Below, in pieces: positions 9,439 through 18,424 of a stretch of DNA of 64,000 nucleotides. Location of the stretch: the NCBI RefSeq assembly GCF_030161875.1, contig NZ_BSVA01000001.1, positions 2,790,001 to 2,854,000 of the forward strand. The letters run 5' to 3'. Below the pieces are notes generated by a model. It made no database searches. It was not told the origin of the DNA and saw only the letters and a list, made by a program, of their open reading frames with translations. A program made the position numbers and the translations under genes. Every line of letters begins with the position of its first letter. Position 1 is the first letter of the stretch. This DNA comes from Homoserinibacter gongjuensis. Its GTDB lineage: Bacteria; Actinomycetota; Actinomycetes; Actinomycetales; Microbacteriaceae.

Positions 9439-9911
9439 TCCTCGTCGGCGCGCGCCCAGTCGCCGCTCTTGCCGCCGGTCTTGCGCACGAGTCGTACGTT
9501 CGCGATCGACGTGGACTTGTCGAGGCCCTTCACCATGTCGACGACGGCGAGCGCGGCGACCGTGACCGCGGTGAGCGCCTCCATCTCGACGCCGGTACGG
9601 TCGGCCGTGCGCACGGTCGCCTCGAGCTCGACACCGCCGTCGACGATGGTGAGGTCGACACTCGCCCCGTGCACCCCGATGACGTGCGCAAGCGGCAGCA
9701 GCTCCGGGGTGCGCTTGGCCGCCTGGATGCCGGCGATCCGCGCCACCGCGAGCACGTCGCCCTTCGGCACGGTGCCGTCGCGCAGCGCCGCGACCACCTC
9801 CGCACTGCACCGGACAAGGCCGCGCGCGGTCGCCGAGCGCACGGTCGGCTGCTTCTCGGTCACGTCGACCATGCGTGCGTGTCCGGCGGCGTCGAGGTGC
9901 GTGAAGTTCAT
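9435..9911 (-). CDS. moaC: Cyclic pyranopterin monophosphate synthase MoaC
   Basis: Acts after MoaA to form cyclic pyranopterin monophosphate. 158 residues. The family pattern is clear: FTHLDAAGHARMVDV at the start, KGDVLAVARIAGIQAAKRT, LLPLAHVIGVHG, TVRTADRTGVEMEALTAV, and KGLDKSTSIANVRLVRKTGG at the end. Overlaps moeA upstream and mobA downstream by four bases each, so it is translated from the moeZ-moeA-moaC-mobA-DUF6457-moaD message. Confidence 0.97.
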   Translation of the reverse strand: MNFTHLDAAGHARMVDVTEKQPTVRSATARGLVRCSAEVVAALRDGTVPKGDVLAVARIAGIQAAKRTPELLPLAHVIGVHGASVDLTIVDGGVELEATVRTADRTGVEMEALTAVTVAALAVVDMVKGLDKSTSIANVRLVRKTGGKSGDWARADEE

Positions 9912-11140
9912 GCCATCAGCATGACAGCGACGAGGTCACCGGCGTCGACACGATCCACCTCGGCGGGCACGATCGCGAACGCCTCGGCGCGCGCGAGTCC
10001 GCCGGCGAAGTGGGATGCCGAGCCCCCGTGGGTGGCCGGCCGAGCGGTCCAGCGGGCCGGGTCGCTGCGGTCGACGACGACGGGGAGGTACTGGCGGCGT
10101 CCGGTGGGCGAGCTCCAGGGAACCGACGCGGGGATCAGGATGACGGGGCGGTCGAGTTCCGTGCGTCCTTGCAGGGCGAGCAGGGCGGGGCGCACGAATA
10201 CCTCGAACGATACGGCCGCACTCACCGGGTTACCGGGCAGCCCGAAGAGCAGGATGCCGTGCTCGCTCACCCCGAAACCCTGCGGCTTGCCGGGCTGCAT
10301 CGCGACGCGCGCGAACTCCATCCACGCGCCGAGCGTGTTCTTGACCGGCTCGTAGGCGCCCGCGCTCACGCCGCCCGTGAAGACCACGACGTCGGCACCT
10401 GCCGCGTGCGCGTCCGCGACGGCACGCGGCGGCCCGTCGCCGTCGTCCGCAACCGTGGCACGCAGCACGAGCTCGCCCCCGGCCTCGGCCACGAGCCCCG
10501 CGAGCAGTTCGCTGTTGGACTCGGGGATCTGCCCACGACGCAGCGCCGACCCCGGGGGCATGAGCTCGGATCCGGTCGAGACGACGGCCACGCGCGGCGC
10601 GCGGGTGACCGTGACCTCGGCGACGCCGGCCGCCGCTGCCGCGGCGAGCTGCAGGGCACCCAGCGGCACGCCCGCAGGCAGCAGTTCGGCACCGGCGAGG
10701 GCATCCTCGCCACGACGGCGGATGTGCGCGCCCGCAGCGGTGGGCGCGCGCAGCACCCGGATCGTGCCGAGTGAGTCGGCGAGCCCCTGCGGTGTCTTCG
10801 AAGGGCACGATCGCATCCGCCGCCGCCGGAACCGGAGCGCCCGTCATGATGCGCGCGGCCTCGCCGGGCCCGAGCGGCGGATCCGCATCGGTGCCCGCCG
10901 GCAGATCGGCGACGACGCGGAGCGACACGGGCGCAGCAGATGCGTCCACGACATCCGCGTATCGCACGGCGAAGCCGTCCATCGCGGAGTTGTCGAACAC
11001 CGGGATGTCGACGCCCGCCCGCACGGGCGCCGCGAGCGTGCGGCCTGCCGCCTCGGCAAGAGGAGGTCGACCGCCTCGAGCGGCGCGACGCGTGCGAGCA
11101 CCCGCGCCCGCTGATCCTCGACGGTGCGCAGCTCGCTCAC
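9908..11140 (-). CDS. moeA: Molybdopterin molybdenumtransferase MoeA (two apparent frameshifts)
   Basis: Inserts molybdate into adenylated molybdopterin. Reading from GTG 11140 (GTGA overlap with the moeZ stop), the N-terminus VEDQRARVLARVAPLEAV is followed by a missing base near 11057. The next segment carries VDIPVFDNSAMDGFAVRY and ARIMTGAPVPAAADAIVPFEDT. A second shift near 10795 (one extra or two missing bases) leads to domain 3 with STGSELMPPG, VVFTGGVSAGAYE and LPGNPVSAAVSFEVFV, then domain 4. Total is about 410 residues, normal for MoeA. Two shifts in one gene of an otherwise intact operon point to sequence error. Confidence 0.9.
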
Positions 11141-12267
11141 GACGCCGAGGCCCCGACCCGCGCGGTGCCCAGCAACTCGGGCCACGCGGCGAGCCCGCCG
11201 GAGAGAACGGCGGCGTCGACCCCGATGGCGGCGAGCGCATCGGCTGCGGTGCGCGCGCGTACCCCGTGGGCGCAGATCACGACGACGGGGCCGGGCCCGA
11301 TCGCGCGCGGATCGGCCAGCACCTCGCCGAGCGGCACGAGCCGCGATCCGGCGACGACACCCTGCGCCGTCTCCCACGGCTCCCGCACGTCGAGAATCGC
11401 GGAGCCCGCATCCTGCGCGGCACGCGCCTCGGATGCCGTGAGCTGGCGAGGGGCCCCGACCGCGGGCACCACCGACGGCGCGGCGGGCGCAGCGCTCACC
11501 GTCGACGGCCGCAGCGGCACCTCGGTCTGCCGCGCGCGGAGGGCGTCCAGCACGAGCACGCGCCCGAGCAGAGGCTCGCCCGTGCCCGTGAGCAGCTTGA
11601 TCGCCTCGGTCGCGAGCAGCGAGCCGACCTGCATACAGAACGCGCCGAGCACCCCGACGTCGCTGCAGCTGGGCAGCTCGCCGACGCTGCCCTCGGGGTA
11701 GAGGTCGCGCAGACGCACCGCCGGAACCCCGGCGGGTGGGGCCGACCAAAAGACGGTCACTTGCGCGTCGAAGCCCTGCACCGTTCCCCAGACGAGCGGG
11801 ATGCCGAGCGCCTCGCACGCGGCCGCGACGGCGAGGCGGGTCGCGAAGGTGTCGGTGCCGTCGATCACGAGATCGGCCCCCGCGAGGATGTCTTCGGCGT
11901 TGTGCGGTTCGAGGCGCTCTCCGACCGCGCGCACGACGGTCTCGGGAGAGAGCTCGGCGGCGACCCGCACGGCGGACGCGGTCTTCGCCGCCCCCGCGTC
12001 GGTCGTGCGGTGGATCACCTGCCGCTGCAGGTTGCTCACCTCGACGACGTCGTCATCGATGACGGTGAGCGTGCCGACCCCCGCCGCCGCGAGGGCGAGC
12101 ACGACGGGCGAGCCGAGTCCGCCGGCGCCCACCACGGCGACGTGCGCGGCGCGAAGTCGACGTTGCGCGAGTTCACCGAACCCCGCCAGCCGGGCGTGCC
12201 GTGCCGTGCGGCGGCGCTCGGCATCCGAGAGAGAGTCGACGGGGTCCACGAGGGGTGGCAGCGGCAT
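11137..12267 (-). CDS. moeZ: MoeB/MoeZ-type adenylyltransferase with C-terminal rhodanese domain
   Basis: 376-residue E1-like enzyme that adenylates the MoaD C-terminus; the rhodanese domain can supply the sulfur. The ThiF-type nucleotide site VVGAGGLGSPVV is near residues 45-56, and SNLQRQVIHRTTDAG follows. PSCSDVGVLGAFC marks the MoeZ subgroup in place of the zinc CxxC pairs of E. coli MoeB. A linker precedes the rhodanese domain, whose active loop is CAHGVR. Actinobacterial MoeZ proteins have this two-domain layout. First gene of the minus-strand Moco operon; promoter lies in the gap shared with the divergent HTH-TOBE regulator. Confidence 0.92.
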   Translation of the reverse strand: MPLPPLVDPVDSLSDAERRRTARHARLAGFGELAQRRLRAAHVAVVGAGGLGSPVVLALAAAGVGTLTVIDDDVVEVSNLQRQVIHRTTDAGAAKTASAVRVAAELSPETVVRAVGERLEPHNAEDILAGADLVIDGTDTFATRLAVAAACEALGIPLVWGTVQGFDAQVTVFWSAPPAGVPAVRLRDLYPEGSVGELPSCSDVGVLGAFCMQVGSLLATEAIKLLTGTGEPLLGRVLVLDALRARQTEVPLRPSTVSAAPAAPSVVPAVGAPRQLTASEARAAQDAGSAILDVREPWETAQGVVAGSRLVPLGEVLADPRAIGPGPVVVICAHGVRARTAADALAAIGVDAAVLSGGLAAWPELLGTARVGASAS

Positions 12268-12317
12268 GGGGCCAGGCTACGCCGCGCGCTTCCCGTCGCT
12301 CGCCGGGATAAACGCAA

Positions 12318-12348
12318 GTGCGGAGTTTTCACTGCCGGTGCTCCGCAC
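12318..12348. promoter_or_regulatory. Perfect palindrome, candidate molybdate-responsive operator
   Basis: Inverted repeat GTGCGGAG - 15 bases - CTCCGCAC in the 102-bp gap between divergent moeZ and the HTH-TOBE regulator. It covers the expected -35 region of the rightward promoter, whose -10 is TATCGT at 12357-12362. The location fits an operator for the HTH-TOBE protein controlling both arms of the Moco cluster (inference). Confidence 0.55.
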
Positions 12349-12356
12349 CAGCGGAC

Positions 12357-12362
12357 TATCGT
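12357..12362 (+). promoter_or_regulatory. -10 hexamer TATCGT for leaderless HTH-TOBE regulator / modABC
   Basis: TATCGT lies seven bases before ATG 12370, leaving no room for a Shine-Dalgarno sequence. It would drive the regulator-modABC operon. Confidence 0.5.
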
Positions 12363-12369
12363 GGACCGC

Positions 12370-12762
12370 ATGCACAGCTACCGGATCACGGATGCCGCCC
12401 GCCTGCTCGGGGTGAGCGACGACACCGTGCGCCGATGGATCGACCGCGGCATCCTGCCCACCACGGGTGCCTCGCCCATCGAGGTCCCGGGCGATGCCCT
12501 CGCCGCACACGCTCTCGACCTGGCTCGGTCGGGGAACGATCCGAGCGACGTGCTCTCGAGCGCGCGCAACCGTTTCACGGGACTCGTGACGCGCGTGCGG
12601 GTCGATGGAGTCATGGCGCAGGTCGACATCCAGGCGGGCCCGCACCGCGTCGTCTCGCTCATGTCGGCGGAGGCCGTGCACGAGCTCGGTCTCGAGGTCG
12701 GATCGCTTGCCGTCGCGGTCGTCAAGGCCACGACCGTCATCGTCGAGACGCCGAGGGTCTGA
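12370..12762 (+). CDS. HTH-TOBE molybdate-binding regulator (Mop-like)
   Basis: 130-residue protein with two parts. Residues 1-50 are a MerR/excisionase-type helix-turn-helix (YRITDAARLLGVSDDTVRRW). Residues about 65-130 form a single TOBE/Mop domain (ARNRFTGLVTRVRVDGVMAQ ... VGSLAVAVVKATTVIV), the fold that binds molybdate in ModE and Mop proteins. It leads directly into modA (one-base gap), so it is most likely the molybdate-sensing regulator of this operon and perhaps of the divergent moeZ operon. Architecture and context are seen; molybdate binding and repression are inferred. It is not classical ModE, which has a LysR-like winged helix and two TOBE domains. Confidence 0.82.
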   Translation: MHSYRITDAARLLGVSDDTVRRWIDRGILPTTGASPIEVPGDALAAHALDLARSGNDPSDVLSSARNRFTGLVTRVRVDGVMAQVDIQAGPHRVVSLMSAEAVHELGLEVGSLAVAVVKATTVIVETPRV

Positions 12763-12763
12763 C

Positions 12764-13594
12764 GTGGCGGTTGCTCCGCGCCCGAGAGTCGTCCCGGCCC
12801 GAACCGCCAGGGCGCTCGTCGCGATCGTCGCCACCGCTCTGGTGCTCGTCGCGTGCGCGGTCGCGCCCGACGCGAATCCCCGGGACGCGCCCGCCGCCGG
12901 TGACGAGCACGGGCTGAGCGGTGAGCTGACGATCTACGCCGCGGCATCCCTCGCCTCCTCCTTCGGCGAGCTCGCCACCTCGTTCGAGGCCGAGAATCCG
13001 GGCGTCACGATCCGGCCGATCGTCTTCGACGGGTCGAGCACGCTCGTCACCCAGCTCGCCGAGGGCGCACCCGCCGACGTCTTCGCCGCCGCCGATGAGA
13101 CGAGCATGGCCAGGGCCGTCGATGCGGGACTCGTCTCGGCCGACGATCCGGTGCTCTTCGCACGCAACACCCTCGTGATCGCCGTGCCTGCAGGCAACCC
13201 CGCGGGAGTGCGGTCGCTCGCCGACCTGACGCGCAGCGATCTCACCCTCGTGCTCTGCGCGGTCGAGGTGCCGTGTGGGGCCGCCTCGCAGAAGCTCCTG
13301 GCGCGTCACGGGGTGGAGACGGCCCCCGCGAGCTTCGAGCAGAACGTGACGGCCGTGCTCACCAAGGTCGCTGCGGGCGAAGCAGATGCCGGGCTCGTCT
13401 ATGTCACGGACGTACGCGGACGCGACGACGTCGAGGGCATCGTGCCAGACGGCGCTCAGAACGTCGCCAACCGCTATCCGATCACCGCTCTCCGCGCATC
13501 CTCGAACCCGGATGCCGCCGCCGCGTTCGTCGCGTTCGTGACGGGCGAGCGCGGTCGCGCGATCCTCACCGAGCACGGGTTCGGATCCCCGTGA
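12764..13594 (+). CDS. modA: Molybdate ABC transporter substrate-binding lipoprotein ModA
   Basis: Extracytoplasmic lipoprotein that captures molybdate for ModBC. The start is GTG 12764, two bases after the regulator stop. The signal peptide ends in LVLVAC, a lipobox whose Cys is near residue 31. Mature-domain motifs are [47 protein letters not shown] and [17 protein letters not shown], typical of ModA. About 277 residues. Its stop overlaps modB as GTGA. Confidence 0.95.
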   Translation: MAVAPRPRVVPARTARALVAIVATALVLVACAVAPDANPRDAPAAGDEHGLSGELTIYAAASLASSFGELATSFEAENPGVTIRPIVFDGSSTLVTQLAEGAPADVFAAADETSMARAVDAGLVSADDPVLFARNTLVIAVPAGNPAGVRSLADLTRSDLTLVLCAVEVPCGAASQKLLARHGVETAPASFEQNVTAVLTKVAAGEADAGLVYVTDVRGRDDVEGIVPDGAQNVANRYPITALRASSNPDAAAAFVAFVTGERGRAILTEHGFGSP

Positions 13595-14404
13595 CGGGCG
13601 GCACCCTGCCTCGCGTGCTCGCCGTCCCGGCGCTCCTCGGACTCGCGCTTCTCGTACTGCCGCTCGTGGCGCTCGTGACCCGCGTCGACTGGTCGACCCT
13701 GGGCGCCGACATCACCTCACCCGCCGCGCTCACCGCGCTCGGACTCTCCTCTCCACGGCGCTCGTGGCGACCCTCGTGTGCGTCGTGCTCGGCGTGCCCT
13801 TCGCGCTCGTGATCGCCCGCTCGGGTGCGCGCACCTCCGCCGTGCTCCGCGCGCTCGTGACCGTGCCGCTCGTGCTGCCGCCCATGGTGGGCGGGGTCGC
13901 GCTGCTCTTCCTGTTCGGTCGGCGGGGGATGCTGGGCATGCTGCTCGAGTCGTGGTGGGGGTGCGCATCCCGTTCACGACGCTCGCCGTGGTGCTCGCCC
14001 AGGTGTTCGTGGCGCTGCCCTTCCTCGTGCTCGCCGTGGAGGGCACGGTGCGCGCCCGCGGCGTCGACTACGAGCACACGGCGGCGACCCTCGGGGCGGG
14101 GCGCTGGCGCACGCTCACCCGGGTGACGCTGCCGCTCGCAGCCCCGGGACTCGTCGCGGGCGTCGTGCTCTGCTTCGCGCGCGCCGTCGGCGAGTTCGGC
14201 GCGACGGCGTTGTTCGCCGGAAACGCCCCCGGGGTCACCCAGACCATGCCGCTCGCGATCTACGCGGCCTTCAACGGCGCGGGGGTGTCGCAGGGTCCCG
14301 CCGTCGCCCTCGCGCTGTTGCTCCTCGTGACGGCGGTCGGCGTGCTCCTGCTCGTGCGCGGTTGGCGCACCGATCGCGTACCGACCGCGGAGGGCCGGCG
14401 GTGA
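13591..14404 (+). CDS. modB: Molybdate ABC transporter permease ModB (two apparent frameshifts)
   Basis: Integral membrane permease of the molybdate importer. GTG 13591 overlaps the modA stop. After the first helix ([15 protein letters not shown]) a C is missing near 13750, and the frame resumes at [20 protein letters not shown]. After GMLGMLLES a base is missing near 13953, and it resumes at [13 protein letters not shown]. The ABC permease EAA-loop is visible ([20 protein letters not shown]), followed by [20 protein letters not shown], a ModB hallmark. Restored length about 271 residues. Overlaps modC as GTGA. Confidence 0.9.
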
Positions 14405-15527
14405 CGGGCGGCGCACTCGACGCGCGTGTCGTGCTCGAACGACGCGGCTTCCGACTCGACGCGCAGCTCGCGCTCGCCCCGGGAGAGGTCGCGGCGCTCA
14501 TGGGGCCGAGCGGTGCGGGAAAGTCGACCCTGCTGGCGGCCATCGCGGGCCTCGTTCACGGCCCGGAGGCCCACGTGCGGATCGATGGCGCCGAGCTGGG
14601 CGGTGCGCGCCCGGTGCCTCCGCAACGCCGCGGCGTCGTGCTGCTCGGGCAGGAACCACGGCTGTTCCCGCACCTCACGGCGCGCGACAACATCGCCTTC
14701 GGCATGCGTGCGCACGGTCTACCGCGCCACACGGCGCGCACGGAGGCCCAGCGCTGGTTGGGCCGCGTCGGGCTCGAGGGTTTCGGCGATCGCCGACCCG
14801 CTGAGCTGTCCGGCGGCCAGCAGCAGCGTGTGGCGCTCGCGCGCGCCCTCGCGACCGCGCCGCGCATCCTGCTGCTCGACGAGCCGCTCACCTCCCTCGA
14901 CCCGGAGACCGCGGGCGAGGTGCGTGCCCTGCTGTCGGAGCAGTTGCGCGCCGCGGATGCCACGGCGCTCGTCGTGACGCACGATGCCCTCGATGCGGCG
15001 TCGCTCGCATCCCGGCTCCTCATCCTCGAAGAGGGCGTCGTGACGCAGGCCGGTGCCGTGCGCGAGGTGCTGGCGGCGCCGGCGACGCGTTTCGCCGCCG
15101 CCGTAGCGGGCACCAATCGCCTGCTCGGGGTCGCCGACGGCGGATGCTGGAGGTCCGGTGGCGGCCCGCACCCGGTCATCCTGCGGGCCGACGACGAGGC
15201 CTCACGTCGGGCGGTCTCGCGCGACGGAGCACCGCTCGCGGCCCTCGTGCGGCCGGCCGACGTCGAGCTCGAGACTCTCGGTTCCCCGCAGCGGCACCCG
15301 GATGCGGGGGAGTGGGAGGCGCGCATCGTGCGGCTCGATCACACTCCGGGGGCGCGCGCGTGCAGACCGCCGATCCGCCCCTCGCCGTCGACGTATCCGC
15401 CGACACGGTGGCGGCCCTCGCGCTCGCGCCCGGGCTCGCGGTGCGACTGCGGGTCGCCCCCGGCGCGGTGCGATTCACGGGCGTCGTGCCGCGGTCGGGC
15501 GATGATGGCCCCGAGCGCGCACGATAA
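14401..15527 (+). CDS. modC: Molybdate ABC transporter ATP-binding protein ModC (one apparent frameshift)
   Basis: ATPase that powers ModB. Walker A is GPSGAGKST near residues 36-44, the Q-loop is LLGQEPRLFPHLTA, the signature LSGGQQQR, Walker B ILLLDEPLTSLD, and the switch His is in VVTHD. A C-terminal TOBE/Mop-like regulatory region follows; one G is missing near 15350 and the frame resumes at ARVQTADPPLAVDVSADTV. Restored length about 376 residues. Starts at GTG 14401, overlapping modB. Confidence 0.93.
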
Positions 15528-15555
15528 ACCCGGTGGCGCTCCGGCCGCGCGCGGG

Positions 15556-15561
15556 TAGCCT
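15556..15561 (+). promoter_or_regulatory. -10 hexamer TAGCCT for leaderless moaA
   Basis: TAGCCT is six bases before ATG 15568 (gap CGAGGC), so moaA probably has its own leaderless promoter separate from modABC. Confidence 0.5.
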
Positions 15562-15567
15562 CGAGGC

Positions 15568-16653
15568 ATGGGCGCGGTTCCGATCACCCTCGCCGGGCGG
15601 CGATCCTCGGAGGCGAGCCCCATCGAGAACGCGGCGCCCGGAACGCCGCTCGTCGACACCCACGGCCGGGTACACCGCGATCTGCGCATCTCGCTCACCG
15701 ACCGCTGCTCGCTGCGCTGCACCTACTGCATGCCCGAGCAGGGCAATGAGTGGCTGGCCCGCGCGAGCATCCTGACCCTCGACGAGATCGTCCGGGTGGC
15801 GCAGGTGGCCGCAGACGCGGGCATCTCGACCTTCCGGCTCACGGGCGGCGAACCGCTGCTGCGCACCGACGTCGTCGAGATCGTGCGCCGACTCGCCGTG
15901 CTCACGACGCCCGACGGCGCGCCGGTTCAGGTCGCGATGACGACCAACGGCATCCGGCTCCCCGAGTTCCTTCCCGCGCTCGTGGCCGCGGGGCTCGGAC
16001 GCCTCAACATCTCGATCGACACGCTGCGTCGCGACCGATTCCGCGACCTCACCCGCCGCGACCGCCTCGACGACGTGCTCGCGGGCATCCGGGCGGCCGC
16101 CGCGACGGGGCTGCGGCCCCTCAAGCTCAACGCCGTCGCGATGCGCGGGGTCAACGACGACGAGCTCGTCGACCTGGTGGAGTTCGCGATCGACGCCGAC
16201 GCGGAACTGCGCTTCATCGAGCAGATGCCACTGGATGCCGGGCACACCTGGTCGCGGGAGAACATGGTCACGCGCGAGGAGATCCTCGACCGGCTCTCCG
16301 CCAGGTGGCGGCTCGAGCCCGTGCCGGGGCGTGGCGGAGCGCCCGCGGAACGCTGGCGGATCGACGGCGGGCCGCACACCGTGGGCGTCATCGCGTCGGT
16401 CACCGCTCCGTTCTGCGGCAACTGCGACCGGCTGCGGCTCACCGCCGACGGGCAGCTGCGCAACTGCCTGTTCTCCACGAGCGAGTACGACCTCATTCCC
16501 GCGCTGCGCTCGGCGGCTCCCGAGGCACAGGTCGACCCCGCGCGGATCGATGCCGTGCTGCGCGCTTGCGTGCGCGGCAAGCTGCCCGGCCACGCCATCA
16601 ACGATCCGTCGTTCCTGCAGCCGGCGCGCGGCATGAACGCCATCGGCGGCTGA
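15568..16653 (+). CDS. moaA: GTP 3',8-cyclase MoaA
   Basis: Radical SAM enzyme for the first step of molybdenum cofactor synthesis, converting GTP to 3',8-cyclo-7,8-dihydro-GTP. 361 residues. The N-terminal cluster motif is CSLRCTYCMPEQG (CxxxCxxC, residues about 50-57). TGGEPLLR is the SAM-binding GGE motif, and LNISIDTLRRDRF and MTTNGIRL are conserved. The C-terminal cluster appears as FCGNCDRLRLTADGQLRNC (CxxCx13C), and the protein ends in Gly-Gly, needed by MoaA. Follows modC with its own leaderless-type promoter. Confidence 0.98.
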   Translation: MGAVPITLAGRRSSEASPIENAAPGTPLVDTHGRVHRDLRISLTDRCSLRCTYCMPEQGNEWLARASILTLDEIVRVAQVAADAGISTFRLTGGEPLLRTDVVEIVRRLAVLTTPDGAPVQVAMTTNGIRLPEFLPALVAAGLGRLNISIDTLRRDRFRDLTRRDRLDDVLAGIRAAAATGLRPLKLNAVAMRGVNDDELVDLVEFAIDADAELRFIEQMPLDAGHTWSRENMVTREEILDRLSARWRLEPVPGRGGAPAERWRIDGGPHTVGVIASVTAPFCGNCDRLRLTADGQLRNCLFSTSEYDLIPALRSAAPEAQVDPARIDAVLRACVRGKLPGHAINDPSFLQPARGMNAIGG

Positions 16654-16732
16654 GGCGCCCTACCATTTCGCAGCCCCTCGGCGCCAGGGCCTTGTCGGCG
16701 GGGCCCCGGAGGAGTTGACTCAAGGCTGCCGG

Positions 16733-16755
16733 GTAACCACCCCCGAACGGGTTAC
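16733..16755. repeat. Inverted repeat upstream of the GlsB-like gene
   Basis: GTAACC - 11 bases - GGTTAC, a perfect 6-bp inverted repeat 33 bases before the ATG at 16789. It could be an operator or leader hairpin. A TTGACT at 16715-16720 lies upstream, but no good -10 follows at the right distance. Confidence 0.3.
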
Positions 16756-16788
16756 ATCCCTCAGTCCCGGCAGAAACGGAGAGACCTC

Positions 16789-17051
16789 ATGGGAATCCTC
16801 GGTTGGATCGTGCTCGGCCTCATCGCCGGCGCCATCGCCAAGCTCATCCTGCCCGGACGGCAGGGGGCGGCTGGATCGTGACCCTGTTGCTCGGCATCGT
16901 GGGCGCACTGCTGGGCGGCTGGCTCGGCTCCGTGCTCTTCAACGTCTCGCTCGACGAGTTCTGGTCGCTCCAGACCTGGTTGCTCGCGATCGGCGGTTCG
17001 ATCATCGTGCTGCTCATCTGGGGCCTCATCTTCGGCCGCAAGCGCGTCTGA
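16789..17051 (+). CDS. GlsB/YeaQ/YmgE family small membrane protein (one apparent frameshift)
   Basis: Small integral membrane protein of the transglycosylase-associated / GlsB-YeaQ-YmgE stress family, about 87 residues with three hydrophobic segments. It starts GILGWIVLGLIAGAIAKLIL after the RBS-like ACGGAGAG. At LPGRQ a G run is one base short (near 16863). The frame resumes as GGGWIVTLLLGIVGALLGGW and continues to LIWGLIFGRKRV. Function of the family is not established; it is often induced in general stress. A terminator follows directly. Confidence 0.85.
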
Positions 17052-17064
17052 GCGCGAGCACCGC

Positions 17065-17098
17065 GAGCGCCCGTTCCGGTCCTCCGGGGCGGGCGCTC
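17065..17098 (+). terminator. Rho-independent-type terminator hairpin
   Basis: GAGCGCCCG - 16 bases - CGGGCGCTC, a perfect 9-bp stem 14 bases after the stop of the small membrane protein and before dinB. There is no long U tract, as is usual in high-GC actinobacteria. Confidence 0.65.
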
Positions 17099-17142
17099 TC
17101 GTGTGCCACGCGGCGGTCGGTGGGAGGTGACAGGATGACCGC

Positions 17143-18387
17143 GTGAGCAAGCAGGACGGCACGGGCAGGCAGGTGAGCGCCGAGCCCGTCGATGATCCGG
17201 CCGCGCACATCATGCACGTCGACATGGACGCGTTCTTCGCCTCCGTCGAACTGCTCGAGCGCCCCGAGCTCGTGGGCAAACCCGTCATCGTCGGGCACCC
17301 CTCGGCACGCTCGGTGGTCACGGCCGCCACCTACGAGGCGCGACGCTACGGGGTGAACTCCGCCATGCCGATGGCGCTCGCGCTCCGTCGCTGCCCGCAC
17401 GCCATCGTGCTCGAGCCGCACTTCGAGCGGTACGCCCACTTCTCGCGGCTCGTCATGCGGATCCTCGGCGAGGTGACCCCGCACGTCGAGCAACTGAGCG
17501 TCGACGAGGCCTTCCTCGACGTCGCCGGGGCCAGACGACTGCTCGGCAACTCCTGGCAGATCGGCACAGCACTGCGTGAGCGCGTGTACTCCGAGACGGG
17601 TCTGCGCTGCTCCGCCGGGGCCGCGGCCACCAAGTTCGTCGCCAAGCTCGCGTCGAGCCGGGCGAAACCCGATGGGCTGCTCGTCGTGCCGGAGGCTGCG
17701 ACGCTGGACTTTCTGCATCCACTGCCCGTCTCGGCACTGTGGGGCGTGGGCGGCAAGAGCGAGGAGGTGCTCGCGCGCCTCGGCCTGCGCACGATCGGGG
17801 ATGTCGCGCATGCTCCCGTCGAGATGCTGCGTCGGGCGATCGGCGACGCCGGTGCCGATCGCCTGCACGAATTGTCGTGGGGCCGCGATCCTCGCCCCGT
17901 CACCCCGGGCCGGGACGAGAAGTCGATCGGCCACGAGACGACCTTCGAGACCGATCGCACGGATGCCGCGGAACTGCATCGCGTGCTGCTGCAGCTCGCC
18001 GACGGCGTCGGCCAACGTCTCCGGCGTTCCGGCGTGCTCGGTCGCACGATCGCGATCAAGCTGCGTTTCTCGGACTTCACGACGATCAGCCGCTCGCGCA
18101 CGCTCGGCGAGCCCACCGACGTGAGCCGCCGCATCTATGAGGCGGCGCGCGAGCTCTACGACCAGGCGAACAGCTCGGCGCGCCCGGTGCGCCTCATCGG
18201 GGTGCGGGCGGAGCAGCTCGTCGGCGACGGAGGGTCGGCCCTCGGCCTCTGGGACGACGATGAGGACTGGCGCGAGGCCGAACAGACCGTCGACGCGATC
18301 ACCGAGCGGTTCGGGGCGGGAGCCGTGCGCCCCGCCGCCCTGCTCAAACCCGCGATCCAGCGCCGCTTCGGCCACGGCGACGACTGA
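17143..18387 (+). CDS. dinB: DNA polymerase IV (DinB, Y family)
   Basis: Translesion DNA polymerase, 414 residues from GTG 17143. Catalytic acids are present: HVDMDAFFASVE near residue 26 and SVDEAFLDVAG in the palm. TYEARRYGVNSAMPM, then SAGAAATKFVAKLAS and the HhH-like WGVGGKSEEVLARLGLRTIGD are family features, and the little-finger region contains SIGHETTFETD. Unlike ImuB further along, this is an active polymerase. No LexA box was seen upstream, so it may not be under SOS control. Confidence 0.95.
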   Translation: MSKQDGTGRQVSAEPVDDPAAHIMHVDMDAFFASVELLERPELVGKPVIVGHPSARSVVTAATYEARRYGVNSAMPMALALRRCPHAIVLEPHFERYAHFSRLVMRILGEVTPHVEQLSVDEAFLDVAGARRLLGNSWQIGTALRERVYSETGLRCSAGAAATKFVAKLASSRAKPDGLLVVPEAATLDFLHPLPVSALWGVGGKSEEVLARLGLRTIGDVAHAPVEMLRRAIGDAGADRLHELSWGRDPRPVTPGRDEKSIGHETTFETDRTDAAELHRVLLQLADGVGQRLRRSGVLGRTIAIKLRFSDFTTISRSRTLGEPTDVSRRIYEAARELYDQANSSARPVRLIGVRAEQLVGDGGSALGLWDDDEDWREAEQTVDAITERFGAGAVRPAALLKPAIQRRFGHGDD

Positions 18388-18410
18388 GCTTGCGTGTCGC
18401 CGGCCGCGAC

Positions 18411-18416
18411 TACCCT
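18411..18416 (+). promoter_or_regulatory. -10 hexamer TACCCT for the SF2 helicase
   Basis: TACCCT eight bases before GTG 18425 supports this GTG as a leaderless or near-leaderless start. Confidence 0.4.
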
Positions 18417-18424
18417 TGGGTCAA

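Noticed and set aside
13591-14404. Programmed frameshifting in modB or dnaE2.
   Set aside because: No slippery heptamer with a downstream pseudoknot is apparent; the shifts lie in arbitrary C/G runs shared by unrelated genes.
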